Source of the DNA: an uncultured Candidatus Melainabacteria bacterium
GTDB lineage: Bacteria > Cyanobacteriota > Vampirovibrionia > Gastranaerophilales > Gastranaerophilaceae
NCBI GenBank assembly: GCA_934747325.1
Contig: CAKVGW010000026.1
Coordinates: 1 to 23,242 of the forward strand
Direction of reading: 5' to 3'
DNA length: 23,242 bases
Shown piece by piece: positions 14,971 through 21,831 of the stretch. The translations under genes were made by a program, and so were the position numbers. Numbering within the stretch: the stretch's first letter is position 1; every line of letters begins with the position of its first letter. The notes below the pieces were generated by a model, which was not told where the DNA came from, did not search any database, and saw nothing but the letters and a program-made list of their open reading frames with translations.

Positions 14971-15114
14971 AACTTGTCGTAGTGGCAAGGACTCCCGCTA
15001 AAACTGACTAAATGTCAGGTTTTGCGAGGAGGAAGGTGAATTCGAGCGTGAGCGAGATGAGCCGTATATAAGATATATACCGATACCGCCACTATGCCTG
15101 ATAATTGAATATAA
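14971..15114. repeat. tRNA-Leu 5'-end duplication with enclosed structured segment
   Basis: The 16-bp AACTTGTCGTAGTGGC at 14971-14986 is repeated exactly at 15113-15128, where its last 11 bases are the 5' end of the tRNA-Leu gene. An inverted near-copy of the tRNA 5' region lies between them (TACCGATACCGCCACTA, about 15078-15094, one mismatch over 17 bases to the tRNA). The enclosed segment also has a stem (about 14996-15008 with 15013-15025) and a GTATATA/TATATAC hairpin (15064-15080). It looks like an insertion scar or a structured RNA; see findings. Confidence 0.65.
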
Positions 15115-15117
15115 CTT

Positions 15118-15199
15118 GTCGTAGTGGCGGAATCGGTATACGTGCACGTTTGAGGGGCGTGTGGAGCAATCCTTGCGGGTTCAAGTCCCGCCTACGACA
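15118..15199 (+). tRNA. tRNA-Leu (anticodon GAG)
   Basis: A complete class II cloverleaf: acceptor GTCGTAG (15118-15124) pairs with CTACGAC (15192-15198), discriminator A at 15199. The D-arm contains GGAATCGGTATA, the anticodon stem CACGT/GCGTG encloses the loop TTGAGGG with GAG at 15152-15154, the extended variable arm is TGGAGCAATCCTT, and the T-arm is GCGGG-TTCAAGT-CCCGC. The long variable arm and A73 fit leucine. CCA is not encoded. GAG reads CUU/CUC codons. Confidence 0.95.
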
Positions 15200-15208
15200 T
15201 TATTTTTT

Positions 15209-15237
15209 ATAGAGCCGTTTAAATTAGGCTCTATTTC
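15209..15237 (+). terminator. Probable tRNA-Leu terminator
   Basis: An 8-bp perfect stem, ATAGAGCC (15209-15216) with GGCTCTAT (15227-15234), 10-nt loop, begins ten bases after the tRNA end and follows a T6 run. The downstream T-run is short, so termination strength is uncertain. Confidence 0.6.
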
Positions 15238-15349
15238 CGATTATTGTAGTTAATATTATTGTTTCTCATTGAGACATCCTTCATTTATCTGTGTAATGGC
15301 TTCATTCAATATAGTTGAGAACACTTTGCCTTAATCAATATTGCCAACT

Positions 15350-15574
15350 ATGCAAGATATAATGAAAAAGAGTCTTTCGTATTCGACATCTTTAATATAC
15401 TTACAAGGCATTGTTCGTACGCAAATTATGAAACAATCATCAGAACTTGCTCATTTAAGTCTCTCTGGATTAAAATCAAGATTAATTGAATATTTTAAAG
15501 AACATCCAAATGCACAATTTAAACTAATACCCGTTTGTAATAAATTCTCTATTTCTAAATTTTGCACCAAGTGA
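15350..15574 (+). other. Doubtful ORF, possibly a gene fragment
   Basis: An open frame (from ATG 15350, or TTG 15341) of about 75 residues beginning MQDIMKKSLSYSTSLIYLQ. No ribosome site precedes either start. The last 17 codons are the antisense of the 3' end of the convergent radical SAM gene, so the C-terminus is accidental. The middle (KQSSELAHLSLSGLKSRLIEYFKEHPNAQFKL) reads like genuine protein of amphipathic helical type, which suggests a decayed or truncated gene. The stretch 15240-15349 before it shows nothing I can identify. Confidence 0.25.
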
Positions 15575-16150
15575 AGTTGCAATTTTTTCACAAGCATCGG
15601 CATCAACTATATGGATTTTATCAAAACCTGTAACTACACTTGCTGAAACGTCCATGCCAGCATCAACACAAGCTTTGATAAATTTTTGTACTTCTTCGTA
15701 AGCATTTTTGATTTTTGGTTTGCAAATTTCATCATATTGTTCTTCATTTGAAGCATTTAAACTAACTGAAACAGCATCAATTAAACCTTTAAATTCTTCC
15801 GCTACATTTGTTTTATAAATTGCGTTTGCGTGTCCGTTTGTATTAACGCGAATTTTGATATAAGGATAATTTTTTCTTAAGTATTTGCAGAATTCTTTCA
15901 TCATCTCACGTCTTAAAAAAGGTTCTCCATAACCGCAAAATACAACTTCTTTAGGACGGTCAAATTTTTGGAATTGCTCAATAATATCTTCTAATGTGTA
16001 GTTATCATCATGCCACATTTCAGCACCGCAAACATCATCTTTTTGTTCTCTTAAACAGAAAATACAAGAGTTTGTGCAAGAGTTTGTAAGATTTACATAA
16101 ACTACTTCCGGCGACTTTTCGTTATTTATTGAATAAACTAATGTATACAT
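15524..16150 (-). CDS. Radical SAM protein, TatD-associated type
   Basis: A short radical SAM enzyme of 208 residues. The cluster motif is C25-x3-C29-x2-C32 (TNSCTNSCIFC), followed by the SAM-binding glycine motif VVFCGYGEPFLR (69-80), VNTNGHAN and the strand SVSLNASNEEQYDEI. The N-terminal YVNLTNSCTNSCIFCLR and total length match the compact family known as TatD-associated radical SAM proteins; no tatD is in the window, so the subfamily is judged from the protein alone and the substrate is unknown. There is no auxiliary cluster domain. A GGGAG ribosome site precedes the ATG. It lies 53 bases downstream of the SulP gene on the same strand and may share its transcript. Confidence 0.88.
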   Translation of the reverse strand: MYTLVYSINNEKSPEVVYVNLTNSCTNSCIFCLREQKDDVCGAEMWHDDNYTLEDIIEQFQKFDRPKEVVFCGYGEPFLRREMMKEFCKYLRKNYPYIKIRVNTNGHANAIYKTNVAEEFKGLIDAVSVSLNASNEEQYDEICKPKIKNAYEEVQKFIKACVDAGMDVSASVVTGFDKIHIVDADACEKIATSLGAKFRNREFITNGY

Positions 16151-16203
16151 GATTTTTCTCCCTTTATAATTATTGTACTACAAAGGCGGATTAATAAAAA
16201 TTT

Positions 16204-17820
16204 TTACTTAATTTTGGTGCTTCTTTTTAAACAACTTTTTGCATAATTAATCGCTTCAAGTTCTTTGAAGAAAACATGTTTTTCACCTAATTGAGAAATA
16301 ATTTGATGCTTCGCTAATTGTTTAAAAATAATATCAGATTTCAAAACCAAGAGTGTTTTAATACCTTGTGCTTTCAATCTTATGATAATATCTTCTAATG
16401 CAAAAATTGCAGAGATATCAAGTTCGGCATCTGAAGAATAATCCAAAATCAAATACTTTGTACCCCAAATGTCTTCAAACTGTGAAACCAATTGAGTTGC
16501 AGAGCCAAAGAAAAATTGTCCGTCAATATGCACTACTCTGATTTTGTGTTTATAATCTTTATCCAAAAGTTTTTCTAATTTTGCAATATCTTTATCATAA
16601 ACTGTTTTATGTACAAGTTTTGCACTGTCTGCTGTTCTTTTGGCATAAAGAAGTGCAGCACAAGTTATGCCTGCACCAACGGCAACGATAAGATTGTAGA
16701 AAACAGTTAAAACAAACACCAAACAAAGTACGTATAAATCATCTTTTGGCGCAAATTTGATTACTTTTATAAGTTTAACATCAATGATATCATAACCGAT
16801 TTTTATTAAAATCCCAGCCAATACAGCAAGAGGAATTTGAGCTACAAATCCTGATAATTGAAACAATAAAAACAACAAAATTAACGGATTGATTATTGCT
16901 GTTATTCTTGTTGTAGAACCGGTATTAATCGCTGCAACCGTTCGCATTGTAGCTGCTGAACCCGGCAAAGCACCTGATAACGCACAAACCAAGTTTCCCA
17001 AACCTTGACCCAAAAGCATACTGCGTGAAGATGTTTTTGTTTTAATTAAAGAATCTGCTACGAGCACCGTTAGTAAGCTTTCTGCGGATAATACAATTGC
17101 TAAAGTTACTGCATAATGAAAGTATGTAATAATTTCGTGCAAACCTGTTTTTGGAAGCGTTAGTGCAGGCATATTTAAAGAAATTTCAGAAATTCTATCA
17201 ACATTCAATCCCATCTTTATTGATATGAAGGTACAAATAACTAATGCTATAGCCTGCGACGGAATGATTTTATTAAATCTTTTTGGAACGGCAAATACTA
17301 TAGCAAGCGTTAAACCACCAATTAATAACGCATCGGTATTTATGTTGTGCAAATTGTGAAAAAACGCCCCAATGCTATTAATCGTATTTGACATTACGGG
17401 ACAACCGATTAGCGGATTAAGTTGCATTAAAATAATGATGACGCCAATCCCATTCATAAACCCTGAAATTACAGGATAAGGAACGTATTTTACAATTGCC
17501 GGAAGTGAAGTTAAGGCTAAAATTATTTGTAGAATTCCGGCCATGAAAATTACCAAAATAACTGATGAAATATCCGCATTTAAAGCGTGCATAATTGAAG
17601 CAATTACAATTGTAACAGGGCCTGTTATGCCTGAAACAAGCGGAATTTTTCCTCCGATAAGACCGGCTATCATACATAAAATAATTGCGCCCCAAACTCC
17701 TGCGCTTGCTCCAAAACCTGTTGCAACACCAAATGCAAGTGCTTGTGGAAGTGCTACGATTGCAGAATTTAAGCTTCCTAATAAATCTCCTGCAAGGATT
17801 TTTAAACGTGTTTTTATCAT
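16204..17820 (-). CDS. SulP-family anion transporter with STAS domain
   Basis: Inner-membrane transporter of 538 residues. The membrane domain (about 1-405) has the SulP N-terminal pattern (GDLLGSLNSAIVALPQALAFGVATGFGASAGVWGAI), GGKIPLVSGITGPVTIVIAS, YPVISGFMNGIGVIIILMQL and QGLGNLVCALSGALPGSAATMRTVAAINTGSTTR, i.e. a 14-helix SulP core with the conserved PGSA/ATMRT segment. The C-terminal STAS domain (about 435-530) contains HIDGQFFFGSATQL and the DISAIFALEDII loop. Family members carry sulfate, bicarbonate or other anions; the substrate cannot be told from this sequence. No Shine-Dalgarno is visible and a TGTTATTAT extended -10 lies 6 nt before the ATG, suggesting a leaderless transcript. 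Confidence 0.92.
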   Translation of the reverse strand: MIKTRLKILAGDLLGSLNSAIVALPQALAFGVATGFGASAGVWGAIILCMIAGLIGGKIPLVSGITGPVTIVIASIMHALNADISSVILVIFMAGILQIILALTSLPAIVKYVPYPVISGFMNGIGVIIILMQLNPLIGCPVMSNTINSIGAFFHNLHNINTDALLIGGLTLAIVFAVPKRFNKIIPSQAIALVICTFISIKMGLNVDRISEISLNMPALTLPKTGLHEIITYFHYAVTLAIVLSAESLLTVLVADSLIKTKTSSRSMLLGQGLGNLVCALSGALPGSAATMRTVAAINTGSTTRITAIINPLILLFLLFQLSGFVAQIPLAVLAGILIKIGYDIIDVKLIKVIKFAPKDDLYVLCLVFVLTVFYNLIVAVGAGITCAALLYAKRTADSAKLVHKTVYDKDIAKLEKLLDKDYKHKIRVVHIDGQFFFGSATQLVSQFEDIWGTKYLILDYSSDAELDISAIFALEDIIIRLKAQGIKTLLVLKSDIIFKQLAKHQIISQLGEKHVFFKELEAINYAKSCLKRSTKIK

Positions 17821-17826
17821 GTGTTA

Positions 17827-17835
17827 ATAATAACA
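17827..17835 (-). promoter_or_regulatory. Extended -10 of the SulP gene, leaderless geometry
   Basis: Reading the minus strand, TGTTATTAT (17835-17827) is followed by six bases and then the ATG at 17820, so a start 7 nt past the -10 falls on the A of ATG. No ribosome site is present in the 46-bp divergent gap. Confidence 0.5.
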
Positions 17836-17850
17836 TAGTTGCTATTTTTA

Positions 17851-17859
17851 TGCTAAAAT
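17851..17859 (+). promoter_or_regulatory. Extended -10 of the glycosyltransferase cluster, near-leaderless geometry
   Basis: TGCTAAAAT is a TGn-extended -10 ending 7 bases before the ATG at 17867, so transcription would start at or one base before the start codon. No ribosome site precedes the ATG (TTCAACTT). It faces the SulP promoter in the same 46-bp gap. Confidence 0.5.
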
Positions 17860-17866
17860 TCAACTT

Positions 17867-18817
17867 ATGGAAAAGGTGTTTTTAATTTTTAATACGGCTT
17901 GTATCGGTGATATGCTAGTTACAAATACTCTTGTACAAAATATCAAGACCTATTATCCCGATTCAAAAGTTGTTTTTGTTTGCAATTCTCCGTTTGCTGA
18001 TGTTGCAAAATATCAAGATGGAGTGGATGATGTAATAGTTTTTGATAAGAAAAAAGATAAATCGCTTGGCGGAGTACTAAATTTTGTAAAAAAATTTCCG
18101 TATAAAAAGCCGTTTGCATCTTTTGTTACTTATGCAAATGAAAGAAATTTATTGATTTCAAGACTTTTAGGCGCAAAGCATATAATTTCGCACAACAAAT
18201 GCAAGCTTTGGAACACAAAAGAACAGTTTGAATTAAAAGAATTTGTTCATATGAAAGATAAATGGGGCGGTTTAATTGAACCTTTAGTGGGTGAGCATAA
18301 AAATTTGCCGATAAAATATTGTCCTCCCGAAACAAATACGCCCGTAGTTAACATGGTAAAAACTCTTAAAAATCCTGTTGTAGTTTGTACGACAAGTAAT
18401 TTTTATAAAAAAGATATGAAGGTTGCTGATTGTATTGAGTTGATGAAAAAACTTAATGAAGAAGGGTTTACACCGCTTTTAACGGGCGCGGGTAAAACAG
18501 CTGAGGATTTTAATTTAGGGCTGAAAAAATCAGGATATTTTAATTATGTTGACTTAATTGATTGTACAACATTTCCTGAATTCGCTAACATTTTAAAAGC
18601 CTGTAATCGTTGTATTACTGTGGATACAGGTACTTTGCATTTCGCAAATGCTTTAAATGTTCCTGTAGTAGAAGTTTTTTATGCAGGATGTGATGATATG
18701 TGGGCATCTGATGAAACGCTTTATTCTTGTCGTACGCTTGTTGGCGAGAATGTGACTCCGAGTGAAATTATGAATGCTTTTAAGGAATTGAATAATGAAG
18801 TTTGTACAATACTTTGA
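17867..18817 (+). CDS. Glycosyltransferase family 9 (heptosyltransferase-like)
   Basis: A 316-residue GT-B fold enzyme of the ADP-heptose:LPS heptosyltransferase class, which acts at the cytoplasmic face on lipid-linked core sugars. The N-terminal strand-loop FNTACIGDMLVTNTLVQNIK (8-27) is the GT9 'GD' acceptor-side motif, and the C-terminal half has VCTTSNFYKKDMKV, LLTGAGKTAEDF and the nucleotide-sugar site CITVDTGTLHFANALNVPVVEVFYAG, whose D-T-G-x-x-H motif is characteristic. The precise sugar donor is unknown. It opens a run of four overlapping glycosyltransferase genes; the end overlaps the next start by 23 bases. Confidence 0.9.
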   Translation: MEKVFLIFNTACIGDMLVTNTLVQNIKTYYPDSKVVFVCNSPFADVAKYQDGVDDVIVFDKKKDKSLGGVLNFVKKFPYKKPFASFVTYANERNLLISRLLGAKHIISHNKCKLWNTKEQFELKEFVHMKDKWGGLIEPLVGEHKNLPIKYCPPETNTPVVNMVKTLKNPVVVCTTSNFYKKDMKVADCIELMKKLNEEGFTPLLTGAGKTAEDFNLGLKKSGYFNYVDLIDCTTFPEFANILKACNRCITVDTGTLHFANALNVPVVEVFYAGCDDMWASDETLYSCRTLVGENVTPSEIMNAFKELNNEVCTIL

Positions 18818-19799
18818 TGGACATATTGTTATTAATTTTTTCGGGTTGCTTATAAGGGTAAAGCATAGTTTTAAGTATAATTGTCCGGAAGTTGTGGAAT
18901 GTGGCATTAAACATTCTCCCTCTCCCACAAGGAGCGAAGGAGAAAAAATAATTGTTTCTCTAACAAGTTTTCCGGCTAGAATTAATATCGTAGTTAAAAC
19001 TATTAAAACACTTTTAACCCAAACGCTTAAACCTGATGCGGTTATACTTTGGCTTGCGCCGGAACAATTTCCGAATGGTGAAAACGATTTACCGCAAGAG
19101 TTATTGGATTTGAAACAATACGGCTTGACAATTGATTGGTATAAAGACATTCGTTCGTATAAAAAAATTATTCCAACATTAAAAAAGTATCCGAACGCGG
19201 TTATTATTACGACTGATGATGATATTTATTATGCGCCTGATACGGTTGAGAGTTTATATAAATCATATTTGGAACATAAGAATGAGGTACATGCGCACAG
19301 GTGCGATTGGTTGAAGGTGGAAATGGATGTCCAAGAGATAAGCCCCCACCCTAACCCTCCCCCTATAAAGGGAGGGGATGATACTTGCGACGCTCAAACA
19401 CAGAAAAAAGTTATTAAGTGGGAAAAGACGCGTGAATTATATTTAGACAGACATAGAGGTGTTGCAAGTTTTCATAATAGACTTACAGGCTATGGCGCAG
19501 TTTTGTATCCGCCAAATTGTTTTTACAAAGATGTGTGTGATGAAAGCTTAATCAAAGAATTGATTCCGACACATGACGATATTTGGCTTTGGGCGATGGC
19601 AACATTGAACGGATACAAAACCAGATTAGTCAAAGGATATTCTGAATCAATTAATTATGTTGAAAATTCACAACAATACGGGCTTTGTAAAATCAATAAG
19701 AAAGGCGTTGGAATGTCTTTGGATGAAGCATACGAAATTATGTTGAACAAGTATCCACAATTGCTTGAAATTCTTGAGAAAGAGGAAGCAGAATGCTAA
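18795..19799 (+). CDS. GT-A type glycosyltransferase carrying two in-frame palindromic repeats
   Basis: A 334-residue nucleotide-sugar glycosyltransferase. The catalytic core begins KIIVSLTSFPARINIVVKTI (51-70), continues TLKPDAVILWLA, and has the metal-binding triple aspartate TTDDDIYY (139-146), the conserved GAVLYPP (234-240) and HDDIWLWAMA (260-269), which probably carries the catalytic acid. Exact CAZy family not assigned. Two segments look foreign. Residues 40-50 (HSPSPTRSEGE), encoded by 18911-18945, separate a short N-terminal piece from the core. Residues 182-201 (ISPHPNPPPIKGGDD...), encoded by 19338-19398, lie in a loop between the DDD region and the YPP region. Both are members of the palindromic repeat family and keep the frame open. 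The start overlaps the previous gene by 23 bases. Confidence 0.85.
   Translation: MKFVQYFDGHIVINFFGLLIRVKHSFKYNCPEVVECGIKHSPSPTRSEGEKIIVSLTSFPARINIVVKTIKTLLTQTLKPDAVILWLAPEQFPNGENDLPQELLDLKQYGLTIDWYKDIRSYKKIIPTLKKYPNAVIITTDDDIYYAPDTVESLYKSYLEHKNEVHAHRCDWLKVEMDVQEISPHPNPPPIKGGDDTCDAQTQKKVIKWEKTRELYLDRHRGVASFHNRLTGYGAVLYPPNCFYKDVCDESLIKELIPTHDDIWLWAMATLNGYKTRLVKGYSESINYVENSQQYGLCKINKKGVGMSLDEAYEIMLNKYPQLLEILEKEEAEC
18911..18945 (+). repeat. Palindromic repeat copy inside a glycosyltransferase gene (N-terminal linker)
   Basis: TCTCCCTCTCCC-ACAA-GGAGCGAAGGAGA is an imperfect palindrome closest to the intergenic copy at 10922-10945. It is translated as HSPSPTRSEGE, one frame offset from the three downstream coding copies when their CCCTCTCC cores are aligned. 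It falls between residues 39 and 51, just before the catalytic core. Confidence 0.75.
19338..19398 (+). repeat. 61-bp palindromic repeat copy inside a glycosyltransferase gene (internal loop)
   Basis: Matches 20012-20072 at 56 of 61 positions by my count, with the same length and the same reading frame. The core palindrome is CCCTCCCCCTAT-AAAGGGAGGG. Translated as ISPHPNPPPIKGGDDTCDAQ. Confidence 0.85.
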
Positions 19800-20797
19800 T
19801 AAAATCTTTGTTTTGGCAAATTATAAATTCGATTGTAAAAATTTGTCTTGAAATTTTTGTGTTTGATAGAAAAATCAGAAGAATTTTGAAGGGTAATTGG
19901 GCGAAGTTTTATTTGAGAAAGTACGTGGTGAAGGGAACAAGTTTTTCACCTCACCCTAGCCCTCTCCTCAAAGGAGAGGGAATGACCAAGACAGTTCAAT
20001 CATTGCAAAAAATAAGCCCCCACCCTAACCCTCCCCCTATAAAGGGAGGGAATGAAGCTTGCGATGTTCAAAAGGACGTACCTCAAATTATTTGGCAATA
20101 TTGGGAAAGTAAAGACGGTTCAATCCCTCCACTTGTACAAGCTTGCCTTAACAGTGTCGATAAATTTAAAGGTAATCGAAAAAGAATTATTTTGAATCCG
20201 GATAATGTTAAAGATTACGTAAATATTCCTGAAATCTTTTGGCAAATGCGAGAAAAAGGGTTGATTAAAACAGCTTTCTTTTCTGATATTTTAAGAACTT
20301 GCTTGTTAATTCAACATGGCGGAATTTGGATGGACGCAACTGTTCTTTTAACGGAAGAATTGCCACAATATATTACAGACGCAGATTTATTTGTTTTTCA
20401 AAATGATTTAAAAATTGATTTGGACGGGTTAAATATGGCAAGTTATTTTATCGTTGCAAAACAGAATAATCCAATACTTGTTCAGACTTTAAAAGCAATG
20501 GAAGCTTATTGGAAAGAAAATCGCTTTTTAGTAAACTATTTTACTTTCTTGCACGCTTTCACTATGATTACGCAAAGAAATAAAGAAATATTTGCAAAAG
20601 TTCCATTTTTTAGCTTCTTGCCCGTTCAACAAATGCAAGGTGAATTATTAAATACATTTGATAACTCAAGATGGGAACAACTCAAAAAAATTAGCGGTGT
20701 TCACAAATTGACTCATAAACAATCCGTTTTAACAAAGAAAAAAGAAATCAAAATCGAAGGAACAATCTTCGAACATATTTTAGAGGAGTTTAAATAA
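19793..20797 (+). CDS. Capsular-polysaccharide-synthesis type glycosyltransferase carrying two in-frame repeats
   Basis: A 334-residue protein of the capsular polysaccharide synthesis/GT32-like class (DXD sugar transferases). The catalytic part starts at about residue 95: VPQIIWQYWESKDG, PPLVQACLNSVDKF, AFFSDILRTCLLIQHGGIWMDATVLL (161-186, nucleotide-sugar/metal site at Asp181), then FLPVQQMQGEL. The first about 48 residues are hydrophobic/basic and may lie on the membrane. Between them and the catalytic part, residues 51-65 (FSPHPSPLLKGEGMT) and 73-94 (KISPHPNPPPIKGG...) are encoded by two tandem-arranged copies of the palindromic repeat family, making a 45-residue linker of repeat origin. 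The start overlaps the upstream gene by 7 bases; the downstream GT8 gene overlaps its stop by 1. Confidence 0.86.
   Translation: MLIKSLFWQIINSIVKICLEIFVFDRKIRRILKGNWAKFYLRKYVVKGTSFSPHPSPLLKGEGMTKTVQSLQKISPHPNPPPIKGGNEACDVQKDVPQIIWQYWESKDGSIPPLVQACLNSVDKFKGNRKRIILNPDNVKDYVNIPEIFWQMREKGLIKTAFFSDILRTCLLIQHGGIWMDATVLLTEELPQYITDADLFVFQNDLKIDLDGLNMASYFIVAKQNNPILVQTLKAMEAYWKENRFLVNYFTFLHAFTMITQRNKEIFAKVPFFSFLPVQQMQGELLNTFDNSRWEQLKKISGVHKLTHKQSVLTKKKEIKIEGTIFEHILEEFK
19944..19985 (+). repeat. Palindromic repeat copy inside the capsule-type glycosyltransferase gene, first
   Basis: CCTCACCCTAGCCCTCTCC-TCAAA-GGAGAGGGA: the same sequence, apart from the loop, as the reverse strand of the intergenic copy at 14519-14551. 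Read in frame as SPHPSPLLKGEGM. Confidence 0.85.
20012..20072 (+). repeat. 61-bp palindromic repeat copy inside the capsule-type glycosyltransferase gene, second
   Basis: Near-duplicate of 19338-19398 in the preceding gene (5 differences in 61), in the same frame: ISPHPNPPPIKGGNEACDVQ. The similarity extends about 20 bp past the palindrome (CTTGCGAnGnTCAAA), so the mobile or duplicated unit is larger than the hairpin. Confidence 0.85.
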
Positions 20798-21729
20798 TGA
20801 AGATTAGTATAGCTTATGCACCAGATGATAATTATGTTAATCAAACCGTTGTTTCAATGAAAAGCGCATTAGAACATAATGAGCAAGTTGAATTTATAAT
20901 TATGTATTCAAAACTTTCTGCTGAAAGCATGCAAAAGTTGGGCGCAGTTGGTGGAAGTTTAAGACTTATAAAAATGGATGAAAGCCAATTTGCGGATTTA
21001 ACACTTTCAAAATGGGTTACTGTGCAAGCTTGGTTCAGAATTAAACTACCTGATTTATGCAAAGATTTGGATAAAGTTCTTTATCTCGATTGCGATACGC
21101 TTATTCGCGGGAATTTAGACGAATTATTTTCATTAGATTTGACTGATAAATATTTGGCAGGGGTTAAAGATGTTTGGGGTGTTTCAAAATACGTTAAAAG
21201 GCTCGGGATGAAAAGCGGAGTGTACGTAAATTCAGGCATGTTGTTGTTTAATTGTGATTATTGCAGAAAAGAACATTTTTTTGATAAAGTTGTTGAGTTT
21301 GCAAAAAATAACGCAAAAATTATTGAATTTTGCGATCAGGATTCAATCAACAAAGTTGTTGACGAGCATAAACTTGTAATTTCACCAAAATACAATCTGA
21401 TGGATACTTGGTGGAGAGGCGGATATTATGAATTTGAAGGTAAAGAAGAAACTGAGTATTTACAAGCAAAAGAAAATCCTATAATTGCTCACCTTACAGG
21501 TTTAAAGCCAGCATTTAAAGGTTGTGGTAACAAATTTAAAGATGAATGGTGGGAAGTTGCCAAGAAAACAAAGATTTACGATGAATTATTGAGAGATTAT
21601 ATGGCATCTAAAGAACCGTCAAATAAAGAGCCGCTTCTTAGACAAATTTTTTCTATAAAAAATGAATACAAAGGAAAAACTAAGACAAAAGTTTTGCGTT
21701 TGTTGGGATTAAAAATCAAATTGAAATAA
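20797..21729 (+). CDS. Glycosyltransferase family 8 (LPS/surface glycan type)
   Basis: A retaining GT-A sugar transferase of 310 residues, of the class that adds galactose or glucose from UDP-sugars to LPS core or other glycans. Landmarks: SIAYAPDDNYVNQTVVSMKSALEH (4-27), the DXD metal motif VLYLDCDTLIRGNLDELF (94-111), YVNSGMLLFNCDYCR (143-157), FCDQDSINKVV (178-188), PKYNLMDTWW and the late AHLTGLKPA (231-239) with its conserved His. The basic C-terminal tail (KTKTKVLRLLGLKIKLK) may help membrane association. TAATG overlap with the upstream gene; AGAGGAG ribosome site. Free of the palindromic repeats found in the two genes before it. Ends the cluster, followed by a terminator. Confidence 0.92.
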   Translation: MKISIAYAPDDNYVNQTVVSMKSALEHNEQVEFIIMYSKLSAESMQKLGAVGGSLRLIKMDESQFADLTLSKWVTVQAWFRIKLPDLCKDLDKVLYLDCDTLIRGNLDELFSLDLTDKYLAGVKDVWGVSKYVKRLGMKSGVYVNSGMLLFNCDYCRKEHFFDKVVEFAKNNAKIIEFCDQDSINKVVDEHKLVISPKYNLMDTWWRGGYYEFEGKEETEYLQAKENPIIAHLTGLKPAFKGCGNKFKDEWWEVAKKTKIYDELLRDYMASKEPSNKEPLLRQIFSIKNEYKGKTKTKVLRLLGLKIKLK

Positions 21730-21743
21730 TAGAATTATTTAAC

Positions 21744-21786
21744 AAAGGGATTTATATAAACTTCTTGATATATAAATCCCTTTAAT
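21744..21786 (+). terminator. Terminator of the glycosyltransferase cluster
   Basis: A perfect 15-bp stem (21744-21758 with 21769-21783), 10-nt loop, AAAGGGA/TCCCTTT base and TTTAA after it, 14 bases past the GT8 stop. Confidence 0.85.
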
Positions 21787-21831
21787 GTATCATTGTAAAG
21801 CAGTACAGACTAATTATAAGGGGATATATTT

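Noticed and set aside
14996..15075. The segment upstream of tRNA-Leu was considered as SRP (4.5S) RNA because it contains GTCAGG and GGAGGAAGG.
   Set aside because: The conserved CAGGnCCGGAAGGnAGCAG loop sequence is absent and the pairing does not fit the SRP hairpin. RNase P and tmRNA signatures are also missing.
17417..17885. Overlapping frames on both strands at the 5' end of the SulP gene.
   Set aside because: They are alternative-frame readings of a conserved transporter sequence with no family resemblance of their own.
18795..20797. The low-complexity proline/glycine segments were considered as frameshift or assembly errors.
   Set aside because: The frame is intact on both sides, conserved motifs resume in the same frame, and the DNA matches repeat copies elsewhere in the window.
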